A DNA stretch of 64,000 nucleotides from Bacteroidia bacterium. GTDB taxonomy: Bacteria; Bacteroidota; Bacteroidia; Bacteroidales; CAJPTX01. Below the pieces are notes generated by a model. That model worked only from the letters and a program-made list of their open reading frames with translations, did no database searches and was not told the DNA's origin. This document shows positions 52,299 through 60,521 of the stretch, piece by piece. A program made the position numbers and the translations under genes. Location: the NCBI GenBank assembly GCA_905373475.1, contig CAJPTC010000003.1, forward strand, positions 1 to 64,000. The letters run 5' to 3'. Numbering within the stretch: the first letter of the stretch is position 1; the number at the start of each line of letters is the position of its first letter.

Positions 52299-52724
52299 AT
52301 GGCTGTTGAAAATAGAGAAACTGCTTTGGCTCTCGAACATTTGCAACTGGCGGGTACGTTGGTAACTCCTTCTGTAGATTTTGACAGTGCGTCAGGTCTA
52401 CTGACGCTCAGCGGGGTTTCTATGCCTGAAGATATGGGGCGTTTCTATAGCCCTCTTCTCACTTGGATGCGAAAATACGCCGAGCATCCTGCGCCTCAAA
52501 CCATATTTCGTATAGAGTTCAGCTACTTCAATACGGCAACCTCCAAGGTGCTCCTCGAGTTGTTTGCCATCTGCGAGAATATACACGAGAATTCTCACCC
52601 CGTACGAATAGAGTGGTGCTACCTTGCCGACGATATTGATATGATTGAAGCAGGCGAGAATTACGAGATGCTCCTCCGTGCGCCATTCCACTTGGTGGCG
52701 GTCAATGCTACGAACGCTAATTAG
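52299..52724 (+). CDS. SiaC-family (DUF1987) regulatory protein, copy 1
   Basis: A 141-residue protein of the SiaC/DUF1987 family, which in Pseudomonas is a phosphoprotein switched by the SiaA phosphatase and SiaB kinase and controls c-di-GMP synthesis by SiaD. Family elements are the FDSASGLLTLSGVSMPEDMGRFY start, the phosphosite region FSYFNTATSKVLLELF (Thr79/Thr81) and the end DDIDMIEAGENYEMLL. No siaA, siaB or siaD gene is near. It is followed 3 nt later by a diverged paralog. Confidence 0.88.
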   Translation: MAVENRETALALEHLQLAGTLVTPSVDFDSASGLLTLSGVSMPEDMGRFYSPLLTWMRKYAEHPAPQTIFRIEFSYFNTATSKVLLELFAICENIHENSHPVRIEWCYLADDIDMIEAGENYEMLLRAPFHLVAVNATNAN

Positions 52725-52727
52725 GAA

Positions 52728-53180
52728 ATGACGATGTTGTCTTATTACGTTGCACAGGGTAATGATTACCCGATGGTAAACTTCGACATTGAACGAAGGG
52801 AGTTCGTCATTTGTGGGATCTCACATCCCGAGTCTGCCATGGACTTCTATGGTCCTTTAATCCGGTGGCTTAAGGACTTCGTAGATGAGCAGCATTCAAG
52901 CTCCGATGTATTACGTGCGCCGCTTTCCCTAAAGCTTATGTTCAGGCACGTTAATTCCATGTCGTTCCGTTCGGTAAGCCGTATCTGCCGCCTCTTTTCA
53001 ACTTTGAGCGATCTTTATTCGTGCGAGGTTATTTGGTACTTTGAAAACGAGGATATCGATATTTACGAGGCTGGTGTTGATCTCAAGGAAGAGCTTGCAT
53101 TGCAAGATACCCTCTTCAAGATAGAGGAAACCAGCGATACGATAGAAGATGTGCAGGAGAGGTTACGACCTCGTAGCTAA
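52728..53180 (+). CDS. SiaC-family (DUF1987) protein, diverged copy 2
   Basis: A 150-residue paralog of the preceding gene: FDIERREFVICGISHPESAMDFY at the start and ENEDIDIYEAGVDLKEEL at the end align well, but the phosphosite region is changed to FRHVNSMSFRSVSRI, replacing N-T-A-T-S-K with N-S-M-S-F-R. So phosphorylation control is altered or lost. Probably a duplicate that acts with or against copy 1. Followed by a terminator. Confidence 0.83.
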   Translation: MTMLSYYVAQGNDYPMVNFDIERREFVICGISHPESAMDFYGPLIRWLKDFVDEQHSSSDVLRAPLSLKLMFRHVNSMSFRSVSRICRLFSTLSDLYSCEVIWYFENEDIDIYEAGVDLKEELALQDTLFKIEETSDTIEDVQERLRPRS

Positions 53181-53213
53181 CCAAAGCAACTAGACAATAG
53201 GTAAGTATATTTA

Positions 53214-53242
53214 GGGTAAGAATTCCACTTACCCATTTTTTT
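53214..53242 (+). terminator. Intrinsic terminator after the SiaC pair
   Basis: GGGTAAG (53214-53220), loop AATTCCA, CTTACCC (53228-53234), then A and seven T (53236-53242). Confidence 0.88.
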
Positions 53243-53305
53243 ATCGTAAAATTGAGGTGTGCGACGGGAAGGGCACGCCGTATTAGAGAAGGGAAGTTCG
53301 TCGAA

Positions 53306-53974
53306 ATGGGGCGAGAGTTACGTAAGGAGTTGGCATTACGCACAGGGCGTCTGATGTTCATTACGCATCCGAACAGTCAGAACTCCTTGCAAGAACAGCT
53401 GGAAGGTTATGTGAACGGAGGAGGACGACTCGTGCAAATCCGTTTGAAGGGTGTAGCCAAGGAGGAATTGAGCCGTGTAGTGACGCGTGTGGTAGGGGTG
53501 ATGGATGAGCTTGGTGGCAGCGTAATTGTGAACGACAATTGGGAGGTTGCCCGTGCCACAGGAGCATGGGGTGTGCACATCGGACAGAAAGATGGCGACC
53601 CCTACAAGGTGCGTAAAGCGGTAGGGGAGAGTATGGCGCTCGGAGTTACGGTGAATACTGCTGAACAGCTCCTCGCGTTGAAGGATGCGCCTATCGATTA
53701 TGTAGGACTTGGACCTCTCCGCTTTACACGCACGAAAGAAAATCTGGCATCTATTCTTGGCATCGAAGGAATTCGCAATGTCGTTACAAAAGCGCGCGAA
53801 GCGGGGGTTACACATCCCATATTTGTTATTGGTGGGGTAGAGAATATAGATGTACGTCCACTACTTGCTCTCGGCGTGCACGGGGTGGCAGTCTCGGGAA
53901 GTATTGCTTCGGCGAGTGATCCTGCCTTTGCCACGCAAAAGTTTCTTGAATCAATAGAGAAAATATTACGCTAA
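53306..53974 (+). CDS. thiE: Thiamine phosphate synthase
   Basis: About 222 residues from ATG 53306 (a frame to 53252 opens at TTG and adds non-family residues). The enzyme joins HMP-PP with thiazole phosphate to make thiamine phosphate. Phosphate/pyrophosphate-binding phrases are seen: LVQIRLKG, VIVNDNWEVARATGAWGVHIGQKD, DYVGLGPLRFTRTKEN and VIGGVENIDVRPLLALGVHGVAVSGSI. It overlaps thiG by one base (TAATG). No TPP riboswitch was recognised in the 130 nt upstream. Confidence 0.93.
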   Translation: MGRELRKELALRTGRLMFITHPNSQNSLQEQLEGYVNGGGRLVQIRLKGVAKEELSRVVTRVVGVMDELGGSVIVNDNWEVARATGAWGVHIGQKDGDPYKVRKAVGESMALGVTVNTAEQLLALKDAPIDYVGLGPLRFTRTKENLASILGIEGIRNVVTKAREAGVTHPIFVIGGVENIDVRPLLALGVHGVAVSGSIASASDPAFATQKFLESIEKILR

Positions 53975-54756
53975 TGCTTCGTTTAGGGTCTTATACATTC
54001 TCGTCGCATCTGTTGTTAGGGACGGGAAAATTTGCGTCGAATCAGTTGATGGCGGAGGCTATTGTTGCCTCGGGAACTGAACTTGTTACAGTGGCTTTGA
54101 AGCGTATAGACGTGCACAATGCCGAAGACAACATGTTGGCTGCATTGCGTAGTACGGGAGTGAAATTATTGCCTAATACCTCGGGCGTACGGAATGCCGA
54201 AGAAGCCATATTTGCCGCTCAGATGGCGCGCGAAGCCTTAGGTACAGATCTTATTAAGCTCGAAATTCATCCCGACCCGCGTTACTTGCTGCCCGACGGC
54301 GAAGAAACCCTCAAAGCGAGTGCTGAGCTTGCAAAGGATGGTTTTACCGTTTTGCCCTATATTAGTGCAGACCCTGTACTGTGTAAAAAATTGGAAGAGG
54401 TTGGCGTAGCTGCTGTAATGCCCTTGGGTGCGCCCATCGGTAGTAATAGGGGGTTGCTCACACGCGATTTTTTACGCATCATCATCGAACAGAGTAACGT
54501 GCCTGTAATAGTAGATGCGGGTATAGGCGCTCCTTCGCACGCTTGCGAGGCTTTAGAAATGGGTGCTTCGGCGGTACTGGTGAATACAGCAATTGCCGTA
54601 GCCGACAACCCAATCCTTATGGCAGAGGCTTTCAAAAAAGCCGTACAAAGCGGTTATGAAGCTCGGAAGGCTGGGTTGCCTTCATCTGCTGTTACTGCTT
54701 TAGAAGCCTCAGCCTCAAGTCCGCTCACGGCGTTCCTAGAGAAGCTAGACTGCTAA
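53974..54756 (+). CDS. thiG: Thiazole synthase ThiG
   Basis: A 260-residue TIM-barrel enzyme of standard length that forms the thiazole ring from deoxyxylulose phosphate, ThiS thiocarboxylate and dehydroglycine. The Schiff-base Lys is in ELVTVALKRID (near residue 40), and IKLEIHPDPRYLLPD, MPLGAPIGSNRGL and VDAGIGAPSHACEALEMGASAVLVNTA are typical. ThiS, ThiH/ThiO, ThiF and ThiC are absent from this locus, so the rest of the pathway must be elsewhere. A terminator follows. Confidence 0.97.
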   Translation: MLRLGSYTFSSHLLLGTGKFASNQLMAEAIVASGTELVTVALKRIDVHNAEDNMLAALRSTGVKLLPNTSGVRNAEEAIFAAQMAREALGTDLIKLEIHPDPRYLLPDGEETLKASAELAKDGFTVLPYISADPVLCKKLEEVGVAAVMPLGAPIGSNRGLLTRDFLRIIIEQSNVPVIVDAGIGAPSHACEALEMGASAVLVNTAIAVADNPILMAEAFKKAVQSGYEARKAGLPSSAVTALEASASSPLTAFLEKLDC

Positions 54757-54801
54757 ACCAGCTTACTGAAGTAATAACGCGCCTCAGCGCGCTGGTAAAC
54801 T

Positions 54802-54839
54802 AGGGGTGTGCGGAATTTCTATTCTGCATGCCCCTTTTT
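54802..54839 (+). terminator. Intrinsic terminator after thiG
   Basis: A 15-bp stem (arms 54802-54816 and 54821-54835, with three G-U pairs), loop TTCT, then a T-run to 54839. Confidence 0.9.
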
Positions 54840-55078
54840 AGTGTATTCGATATACGTAAAATGCAAAGCGCTGGGAATAGAGCTCCCTTTTGCCCTGTGT
54901 TCTCATGCATTATAAGCATAAGTCTATAAAAATACATTTGTTATTTATTTTCATCATTCGGTAGGGCGAGAAAAGCCCTTCTGACGATTCTTAACATCCA
55001 ACTTTCTACACTGAACTTTCATAACCCCGCGCCCACGGAATTGCCTTGTCTGTAAATACGAAAAAACATAATTCTACG
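54840..55078. other. Intergenic region between thiG and the fabK-like gene
   Basis: AT-rich with no supported gene. A TACATTTG at 54933-54940 is an isolated -7-like match without partner. The functional promoter is more likely at 55079. Confidence 0.4.
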
Positions 55079-55123
55079 TATATTTGTAAGGGGCGAGAGG
55101 GGGCTACATGGCAGCCCATGTAG
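55079..55123 (+). promoter_or_regulatory. fabK -7 box and leader hairpin
   Basis: -7 TATATTTG at 55079-55086, then a hairpin CTACATGG-CAGC-CCATGTAG (55104-55123) inside the predicted 5' leader, 37 nt before the ATG. Could be an mRNA-stability or regulatory element. Confidence 0.45.
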
Positions 55124-55159
55124 TAGTGTATCTTCTTAGCTCTAATAAAGACGAAGAAG

Positions 55160-56113
55160 ATGTTTTCAAACAATAAATTGTGCCAGCTGCTAGGCATCGA
55201 GTACCCTGTTATTCAGGGAGGTATGATTTGGTGCAGCGGTTGGCGTTTAGCCAGTGCCGTTTCTAAGAATGGCGGGCTGGGTGTGCTCGGCGCAGGCTCT
55301 ATGACGGGCGAGTTCCTCAAGGAACAAATTGCGAAAGTTCGACAAGAGACTGAAAAGCCCTTTGGGGTTAATGTTCCTTTACTTTTTTCAAAAGCCGAGG
55401 AGTGTATGGAGATTTGTTTGTCAGAACGCGTTCCTGTTCTGGTCACTTCGGCAGGCTCTCCTGCTGCATGGACAGGGCGTGCGCACGAATTGGGGATTAA
55501 GGTCGGACACGTGGTAGCCAATACCAAATTTGCACAAAAGGCAGAAGCGGCTGGAGTAGATTTCATTGTTTGCGAAGGGGTAGAAGCTGGAGGGCACAAT
55601 GGTCTTGACGAGATTACAACGTTGGTCTTAACGCAACTACTGGCGGGTACTACCTCGTTGCCGCTTGTTTCTGCTGGAGGCTATATGGGTGGTCGAGGCT
55701 TAGCAGCTGCCATAGCGTTAGGTGCAGACGGAATTCAGATGGGGAGTCGTTTTGCGTGCAGTGTCGAATCCTCGGCAAGTGACGTGTTTAAGGCGCACTT
55801 ACTAAAAGTGGGGACTATCGGTACAGTGCTAACCTCGCATGGCTGGGGGCCTACGCGTGTGGTGCGCAACACATTTTCAGATCAGTTGCAAGCTCTTGAG
55901 CGAAGTGGTGCTAGCGTAGAAGAACAACGCGAGCACATAGGTACAGGGCGCAGTCGTCGGGGTATGATGGAGGGCGATTTGGAGCATGGCGAGCTAGAGA
56001 TAGGGCAAATTGCGGGTACGTTCACGGAAGTAATGAACGTACACTCTATCATGGAAAAATTAGTGGCGAATTATACCGATTCGGTTCGTCGCCTCGAAGC
56101 TACTTTGCTCTAA
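55160..56113 (+). CDS. fabK: FabK-like enoyl-ACP reductase / nitronate monooxygenase family
   Basis: A 317-residue FMN TIM-barrel protein. Phrases GIEYPVIQGGMIWCSGWRLASAVSKNGGLGVLGAGSM, CEGVEAGGHNG, SAGGYMGGRGLAAAIALGADGIQMGSRF match the FabK/NMO family; the CSGW segment after the GGM loop is typical of Bacteroidota FabK rather than nitronate monooxygenase. It would do the last reduction of fatty acid elongation with FMN and NAD(P)H. No fab genes lie next to it, so NMO remains an alternative. Confidence 0.85.
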   Translation: MFSNNKLCQLLGIEYPVIQGGMIWCSGWRLASAVSKNGGLGVLGAGSMTGEFLKEQIAKVRQETEKPFGVNVPLLFSKAEECMEICLSERVPVLVTSAGSPAAWTGRAHELGIKVGHVVANTKFAQKAEAAGVDFIVCEGVEAGGHNGLDEITTLVLTQLLAGTTSLPLVSAGGYMGGRGLAAAIALGADGIQMGSRFACSVESSASDVFKAHLLKVGTIGTVLTSHGWGPTRVVRNTFSDQLQALERSGASVEEQREHIGTGRSRRGMMEGDLEHGELEIGQIAGTFTEVMNVHSIMEKLVANYTDSVRRLEATLL

Positions 56114-56173
56114 CAGTTCTAGAAAAGAAAAATAGTAACAGGTTTCAATCCGCGTATTGCAACATATTCTTTT

Positions 56174-57403
56174 ATGATTCTCTTTGATCGTTTCGTGCTC
56201 CCAAATGGGCTTAAGGTATTAGTAAATACCGATATGAGCACACCGCTCGTCTCTATGGTTGTGCTTTACGATGTAGGGGCTAAGGATGAGGACGAGGAGC
56301 ATACGGGTTTTGCACATCTTTTTGAGCACTTGATGTTTGGAGGCAGTGTTAACATTGCCAATTTTGACGAGGCGCTTCAGCTCGCAGGTGGTAGCAACAA
56401 CGCCTACACTACAAACGACCTTACTTGCTATTATTGCACACTGCCTGCTGTTAACATAGAGACCGCTTTTTGGCTTGAAAGCGACCGAATGTTGTCGTTG
56501 GCCTTTACTCCTAAGAGCTTAGAAGTGCAGCGCAGTGTGGTCATTGAAGAGTTCAAGGAGCATTATCTCAATGCTCCGTATGGCGATTTGTATCACCTTG
56601 TGCATGCGCTGAATTATAAAGTACACCCGTATCGTTGGCCTACGATTGGGAAAAACGTGGAGCAGATAGAGCGTGCTACTATGGAGGATGTGCGTTCTTT
56701 TTTTGCAGCGCACTACTATCCCGCCAATGCGATTCTTGTACTTTCAGGAGGCATAACTACGGAGCAAGTGCAACAACTATGCGACAAATGGTTTGCTCCT
56801 ATTCCGAGTCCTGCCAAATTACAACGTTCGCTTCCCATAGAACCTCGCAGAACCGAGTATGTGCGTGAAGTGGTGGAACGCGACGTGCCGAGTAGCCTCC
56901 TGTACATGTCATTCCAAATGCCAGGACGCCGTAGCAAAGACTACGTTATTTACGATATGCTGACCGATATTTTAAGCCTCGGACGCGGGGGGCGTCTAAA
57001 TGCCGAGCTGGTGCGTAAACAGGGCTTATTTAGCTCAGTAGATGCCTCTGTAGATGGAACGATAGAAACAGGTCTGGTATCAATTTCGGGAATGGTGATG
57101 GAAGGCGTAACTCTGGAAGAGGCAGAAGAAGGAGTATGGAAGGAATTGGGGCGCCTTTCGCGCATCTCGGAGGAGGAGCTAAGACGTATCCAAAATCTTT
57201 ATGAGACCGATGCGCTCTACCAGGAATTGCGCTCTTCGCGACGTGCAGAACTATTGGCAGAATACGAACTCTACGGCGATGCCAATGCGGTAAATCGTAG
57301 AGTACAAGAAAGAGCTGAGGTAACAACACAGATGCTTGAGGCGTGTGCTGCCACTACGTTTACTCGCGAGAATTGTCGTTCATTGCACTATCGTGCCAAA
57401 TAA
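56174..57403 (+). CDS. M16 family zinc peptidase, catalytic subunit
   Basis: A 409-residue M16 (pitrilysin/processing-peptidase) protein of short single-unit form. The inverted zinc site HLFEH is at residues 48-52, inside GFAHLFEHLMFGG, with the third ligand Glu in the downstream VVIEEFKEHYLN region. No signal peptide is visible, so it is probably cytoplasmic. It is followed 20 nt later by a second M16 protein lacking the zinc site; together they form the usual active/inactive pair. Confidence 0.9.
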   Translation: MILFDRFVLPNGLKVLVNTDMSTPLVSMVVLYDVGAKDEDEEHTGFAHLFEHLMFGGSVNIANFDEALQLAGGSNNAYTTNDLTCYYCTLPAVNIETAFWLESDRMLSLAFTPKSLEVQRSVVIEEFKEHYLNAPYGDLYHLVHALNYKVHPYRWPTIGKNVEQIERATMEDVRSFFAAHYYPANAILVLSGGITTEQVQQLCDKWFAPIPSPAKLQRSLPIEPRRTEYVREVVERDVPSSLLYMSFQMPGRRSKDYVIYDMLTDILSLGRGGRLNAELVRKQGLFSSVDASVDGTIETGLVSISGMVMEGVTLEEAEEGVWKELGRLSRISEEELRRIQNLYETDALYQELRSSRRAELLAEYELYGDANAVNRRVQERAEVTTQMLEACAATTFTRENCRSLHYRAK

Positions 57404-57423
57404 GGAGGGGAAAGGGGAGAGAG

Positions 57424-58734
57424 ATGACGCTTAATAGAACGATTGCCCCAGCATTGCATTGGGAGAAGAAGGTAGCACTCCCAACCTGTGAGAGTAAGCA
57501 AGAAAATGGACTCTCGTTTACTCTTTTTGTAGATCCGAATACTTCGGTATTGGAATTCCGTTTTGTTTTCCCGCGTATTGATGCAGTAGGCAACAACCCA
57601 CTTCTGGGGTATGCTGCTATGGAAATGCTGCTACGTGGCACAAAAAGTAAGAACGCCGAGCAGCTCTTTCAAGCTTTGGAAATACTCGGGGCAAGAATAC
57701 GATCCGCAGCTGCACGTGACTATAATGAGGTGACGTTACGTACCTCATTGCGGAATATGGAAGCCTCATTGCTTTTGCTTCGCGAAGTGCTCTTTACTCC
57801 ACGTATGGCGCTAGAAGATTTTAATCAATGGATTGAGGAGAGTAAAGCCGAGTTCGTAGTAAACATGGAAGATCCTGCGTATTTGGCAGGGCGAGCTTTG
57901 CGGCGCACTCTTTACGGCGAAAAACATTTTTATGGAGAACTCCTTCAGACAGAGCACTACGAGCGCCTGACCCTTGCCGAAATCGAGCAATACTGGCGGA
58001 AGAATATTGTAGAGAATTGCCCTTCGGTGATTATAGCGGGAGGAGCTGTTGCAACAGCCTCTATTGACCCAATTCGTCTTATTGCATCATGGGAATTTGG
58101 TAAACAGAAAGGGGCATTGCAATACGGCGAGCTCCGTGCTACAGAGGGCGCAATGGTTCGTACCGCAGTACCTTCTGGAACGCAAGTTCCCATGTATATG
58201 GGCTGCTTGTTACCTCGCCATCCATTCGTAGGCGAATACGACTTGCGTATAGCCGTAGCGCTATTTGGGGGCGTTTTCAGTAGCCGCTTGATGCAAAACC
58301 TACGAGAGGACAAGGGTTATACTTATGGTATTCGTGCTGGGCTCTCGTTCTACTATGATACAAGCGTGCTTTCTTTGCGTACCAATGTAGGCAACGAGTA
58401 TGCCCAAAGAGCCATTGAAGAGATTCATAACGAATTTATGCGCATGGTCAGTGTTCCCGCTTCCGAACAGGAATTGGAGATTCTTCGCGGGCAGCTACTC
58501 GGCGAATCTATGCAGGCTCTGGATGGAGTGCTGGATGCAGCTGTAAGCATGTTTATTTATGGCTTCCCCGTGGAAGAATGGTATGAAAATACTCGTAAGA
58601 AAATAGAAGCCATAAGTAGGGTGGGAGCAGCCGAGATTGTGGCAATTGCCAAAGAGTGGCTAAAGCCCAATAACTTTGTACTTAGCGTTTCGGGAAGAGA
58701 GGAAGTAATCAATTCGTTGGAGCGACCACAGTAG
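57424..58734 (+). CDS. M16 family peptidase-like protein, non-catalytic subunit
   Basis: 436 residues from ATG 57424; a frame from 57343 would overlap the previous gene, and AAGGAGGGGAAAGGGG just upstream is a strong ribosome site. At the HxxEH place it reads GYAAMEMLLRG, so zinc is not bound. It keeps the Tyr/Arg substrate-binding region (LREDKGYTYGIRAGLSFYYD) typical of the partner subunit. With the preceding gene it forms a clam-shell peptidase. No signal peptide. Confidence 0.88.
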   Translation: MTLNRTIAPALHWEKKVALPTCESKQENGLSFTLFVDPNTSVLEFRFVFPRIDAVGNNPLLGYAAMEMLLRGTKSKNAEQLFQALEILGARIRSAAARDYNEVTLRTSLRNMEASLLLLREVLFTPRMALEDFNQWIEESKAEFVVNMEDPAYLAGRALRRTLYGEKHFYGELLQTEHYERLTLAEIEQYWRKNIVENCPSVIIAGGAVATASIDPIRLIASWEFGKQKGALQYGELRATEGAMVRTAVPSGTQVPMYMGCLLPRHPFVGEYDLRIAVALFGGVFSSRLMQNLREDKGYTYGIRAGLSFYYDTSVLSLRTNVGNEYAQRAIEEIHNEFMRMVSVPASEQELEILRGQLLGESMQALDGVLDAAVSMFIYGFPVEEWYENTRKKIEAISRVGAAEIVAIAKEWLKPNNFVLSVSGREEVINSLERPQ

Positions 58735-58836
58735 TATTTGCCACGAAGCAAAGAAGTAAATGTTGAAATACATTCATTGCCAAGTTTTTAGGGAGATGTT
58801 GTTGGTCAAGCCAAAACCCTTAAACTTTGTTTGACC

Positions 58837-58890
58837 ATGAAACGTAATTATTCTACACGAGGTTTTGTAGAATACGGTTCTGAGGCTTAA
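58837..58890 (+). CDS. Possible 17-residue leader peptide upstream of the T9SS cargo
   Basis: ATG-started frame reading MKRNYSTRGFVEYGSEA, ending 11 nt before the next ATG. A hairpin (ATTCTACA 58850-58857 with TGTAGAAT 58866-58873) lies inside it. A 7-bp inverted repeat TGGTCAA / TTGACCA (58803-58809, 58831-58837) precedes it and covers its first base. Speculative. Confidence 0.3.
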   Translation: MKRNYSTRGFVEYGSEA

Positions 58891-58901
58891 AGAGGTAGAA
58901 G

Positions 58902-60512
58902 ATGCGAAAAGTATTAGAGAGGATATACGCAACGGTTTGGGGAGCACTTGCTCCTGTATTGTTTTTGTTGGTGTTGCTGCCATTTCAGAGTATGGCGCAG
59001 GGTGGTAATCCGTTTTGGCAGAATATTCCGCTGCCCCCTACATTCCGAGTTGTAACGGTAGAACCCAATAGTGGTAAGGCAATCTTAACTTGGGAAGCAC
59101 CTGCTCCTAGCCCCAACAATCCTGTACCACAGGGCTATCTGATATATCGTGAGACCACCAATGCCGCAGGCGATAAGGTTTGGACTTTGGTGCGTACCGT
59201 ACCGCCCACACAATTTTCTTGGACTGACGACGATGCCCATGCCAAGGATGGTGTCGTACGCTATCGAATTGCTTCAAAAGGACCAGATAACGACAAACCA
59301 AGCCCCATGACAGACCCACATGCCACGATTTATTTGGAGGTGGAATATGTGCCTTGTCTGAACAAAATCCGCATGAAATGGACACAATACGGCGGTTGGA
59401 ATAATGAGATTGAGAATTACATAGTACGAGCAGGCGATCGCCAATCGTGGACTTCGCTGACCGAATTTGCTACCTTGAAAGGAGCACAATGGGAATATGA
59501 GTTCGATTCGGGGCAGGATAAGACTTGGTATCTTTTTATAGAGGCACGCCGCACAGGAACAGGAGAGGTCACACGTTCCAATATGTGCGAAGTAATCACG
59601 CGAAAACAGTACATTCCATCAACCATTCTTTTGGACTCAATCATAAGCAGCCCACACCAGAATAGGTTGACCCTAAAGATGAATTTGAACAGTAATCCTG
59701 CCTATTTCCGTCTGGTTCGTCAGAATGTCTTTGATGAGGCTGAAGGGAAGCTCGAAGCCATAGAAATTTTGCGGTTTACCGATCCTACTACACGCGAGTT
59801 AATAGACGCCGTAGACCCCGATCAGATTCAGGGACGTAAGCGCTTTTATTCCATTATAGCTATGGATGAATGTGATGCCGAGGTAGATCGATCGCAGAAG
59901 AGTAATAGTATCATCGTTCGGGTTTCAAGCCGCGGAAGCAGCAACATTGTAACTTGGGATCAGCTGGAGGTAGAAGAAGGGAATCGCGCAGAATACCGTG
60001 TGCACCGTATCATCACGAAACCTACGGGTGTGGAAGATCTAGAAATGGCTACTGTACACGGTGGTTCTGAATTACGCTATATAGACGACCTCTCTGAACT
60101 CGAAGGACAAGGCGTTAAAAACGATTTCTGCTACAAAGTATCTGCTTATGAACTCACAGCAGATAATAGTACAAAGCGCGTCAGTATCTCGGCACCACAT
60201 TGTACGCAAGCAGATTCTAAAATCGAGATACCCACAGCTATCTCCCCCATGGAAACGGCCGCTACTGGCAATAAGCTAGCACGAAATGTATTTGCGCCGC
60301 TTACAACCTACGATTCCAATTACAAGATGTATATCTACAATCGTGTGGGTGAACTGATCTACACAGGAGAGGGGAAAGGTTGGAACGGTAAACTCCGCGA
60401 TGGAACTTACGCACCCGAAGGTGCCTACATTTACCGCATTGAGTTTTATTTTGCCGAACGAGGTTCCCAAGTACGTACAGGCTCGTTCATGGTAGTATAT
60501 CCTACTCGTTAA
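58902..60512 (+). CDS. Secreted protein with Fn3-like domains and type B T9SS sorting domain
   Basis: A 536-residue exported protein. Signal peptide LFLLVLLPFQSMAQ (cleavage near 33), a fibronectin-III-like domain (~50-150), further beta-sandwich regions, and a gliding-motility-associated C-terminal region (about 455-536; MYIYNRVGELIYTGEGKGWNGKL, APEGAYIYRIEFYF, VRTGSFMVVY). This is the type B T9SS signal, unlike the type A one at 386-9283. The function of the mature protein is not evident. It lies 10 nt before the rel gene. Confidence 0.85.
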   Translation: MRKVLERIYATVWGALAPVLFLLVLLPFQSMAQGGNPFWQNIPLPPTFRVVTVEPNSGKAILTWEAPAPSPNNPVPQGYLIYRETTNAAGDKVWTLVRTVPPTQFSWTDDDAHAKDGVVRYRIASKGPDNDKPSPMTDPHATIYLEVEYVPCLNKIRMKWTQYGGWNNEIENYIVRAGDRQSWTSLTEFATLKGAQWEYEFDSGQDKTWYLFIEARRTGTGEVTRSNMCEVITRKQYIPSTILLDSIISSPHQNRLTLKMNLNSNPAYFRLVRQNVFDEAEGKLEAIEILRFTDPTTRELIDAVDPDQIQGRKRFYSIIAMDECDAEVDRSQKSNSIIVRVSSRGSSNIVTWDQLEVEEGNRAEYRVHRIITKPTGVEDLEMATVHGGSELRYIDDLSELEGQGVKNDFCYKVSAYELTADNSTKRVSISAPHCTQADSKIEIPTAISPMETAATGNKLARNVFAPLTTYDSNYKMYIYNRVGELIYTGEGKGWNGKLRDGTYAPEGAYIYRIEFYFAERGSQVRTGSFMVVYPTR

Positions 60513-60521
60513 CCAGCGAAA

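Noticed and set aside
53181..53305. TPP riboswitch before thiE
   Set aside because: The segment holds only the GGGTAAG/CTTACCC terminator of the previous genes; the conserved TPP aptamer sequences such as CUGAGA were not found.
54933..54940. TACATTTG as a promoter
   Set aside because: No -33 partner and more than 200 nt from the next gene, where a closer -7 box exists.
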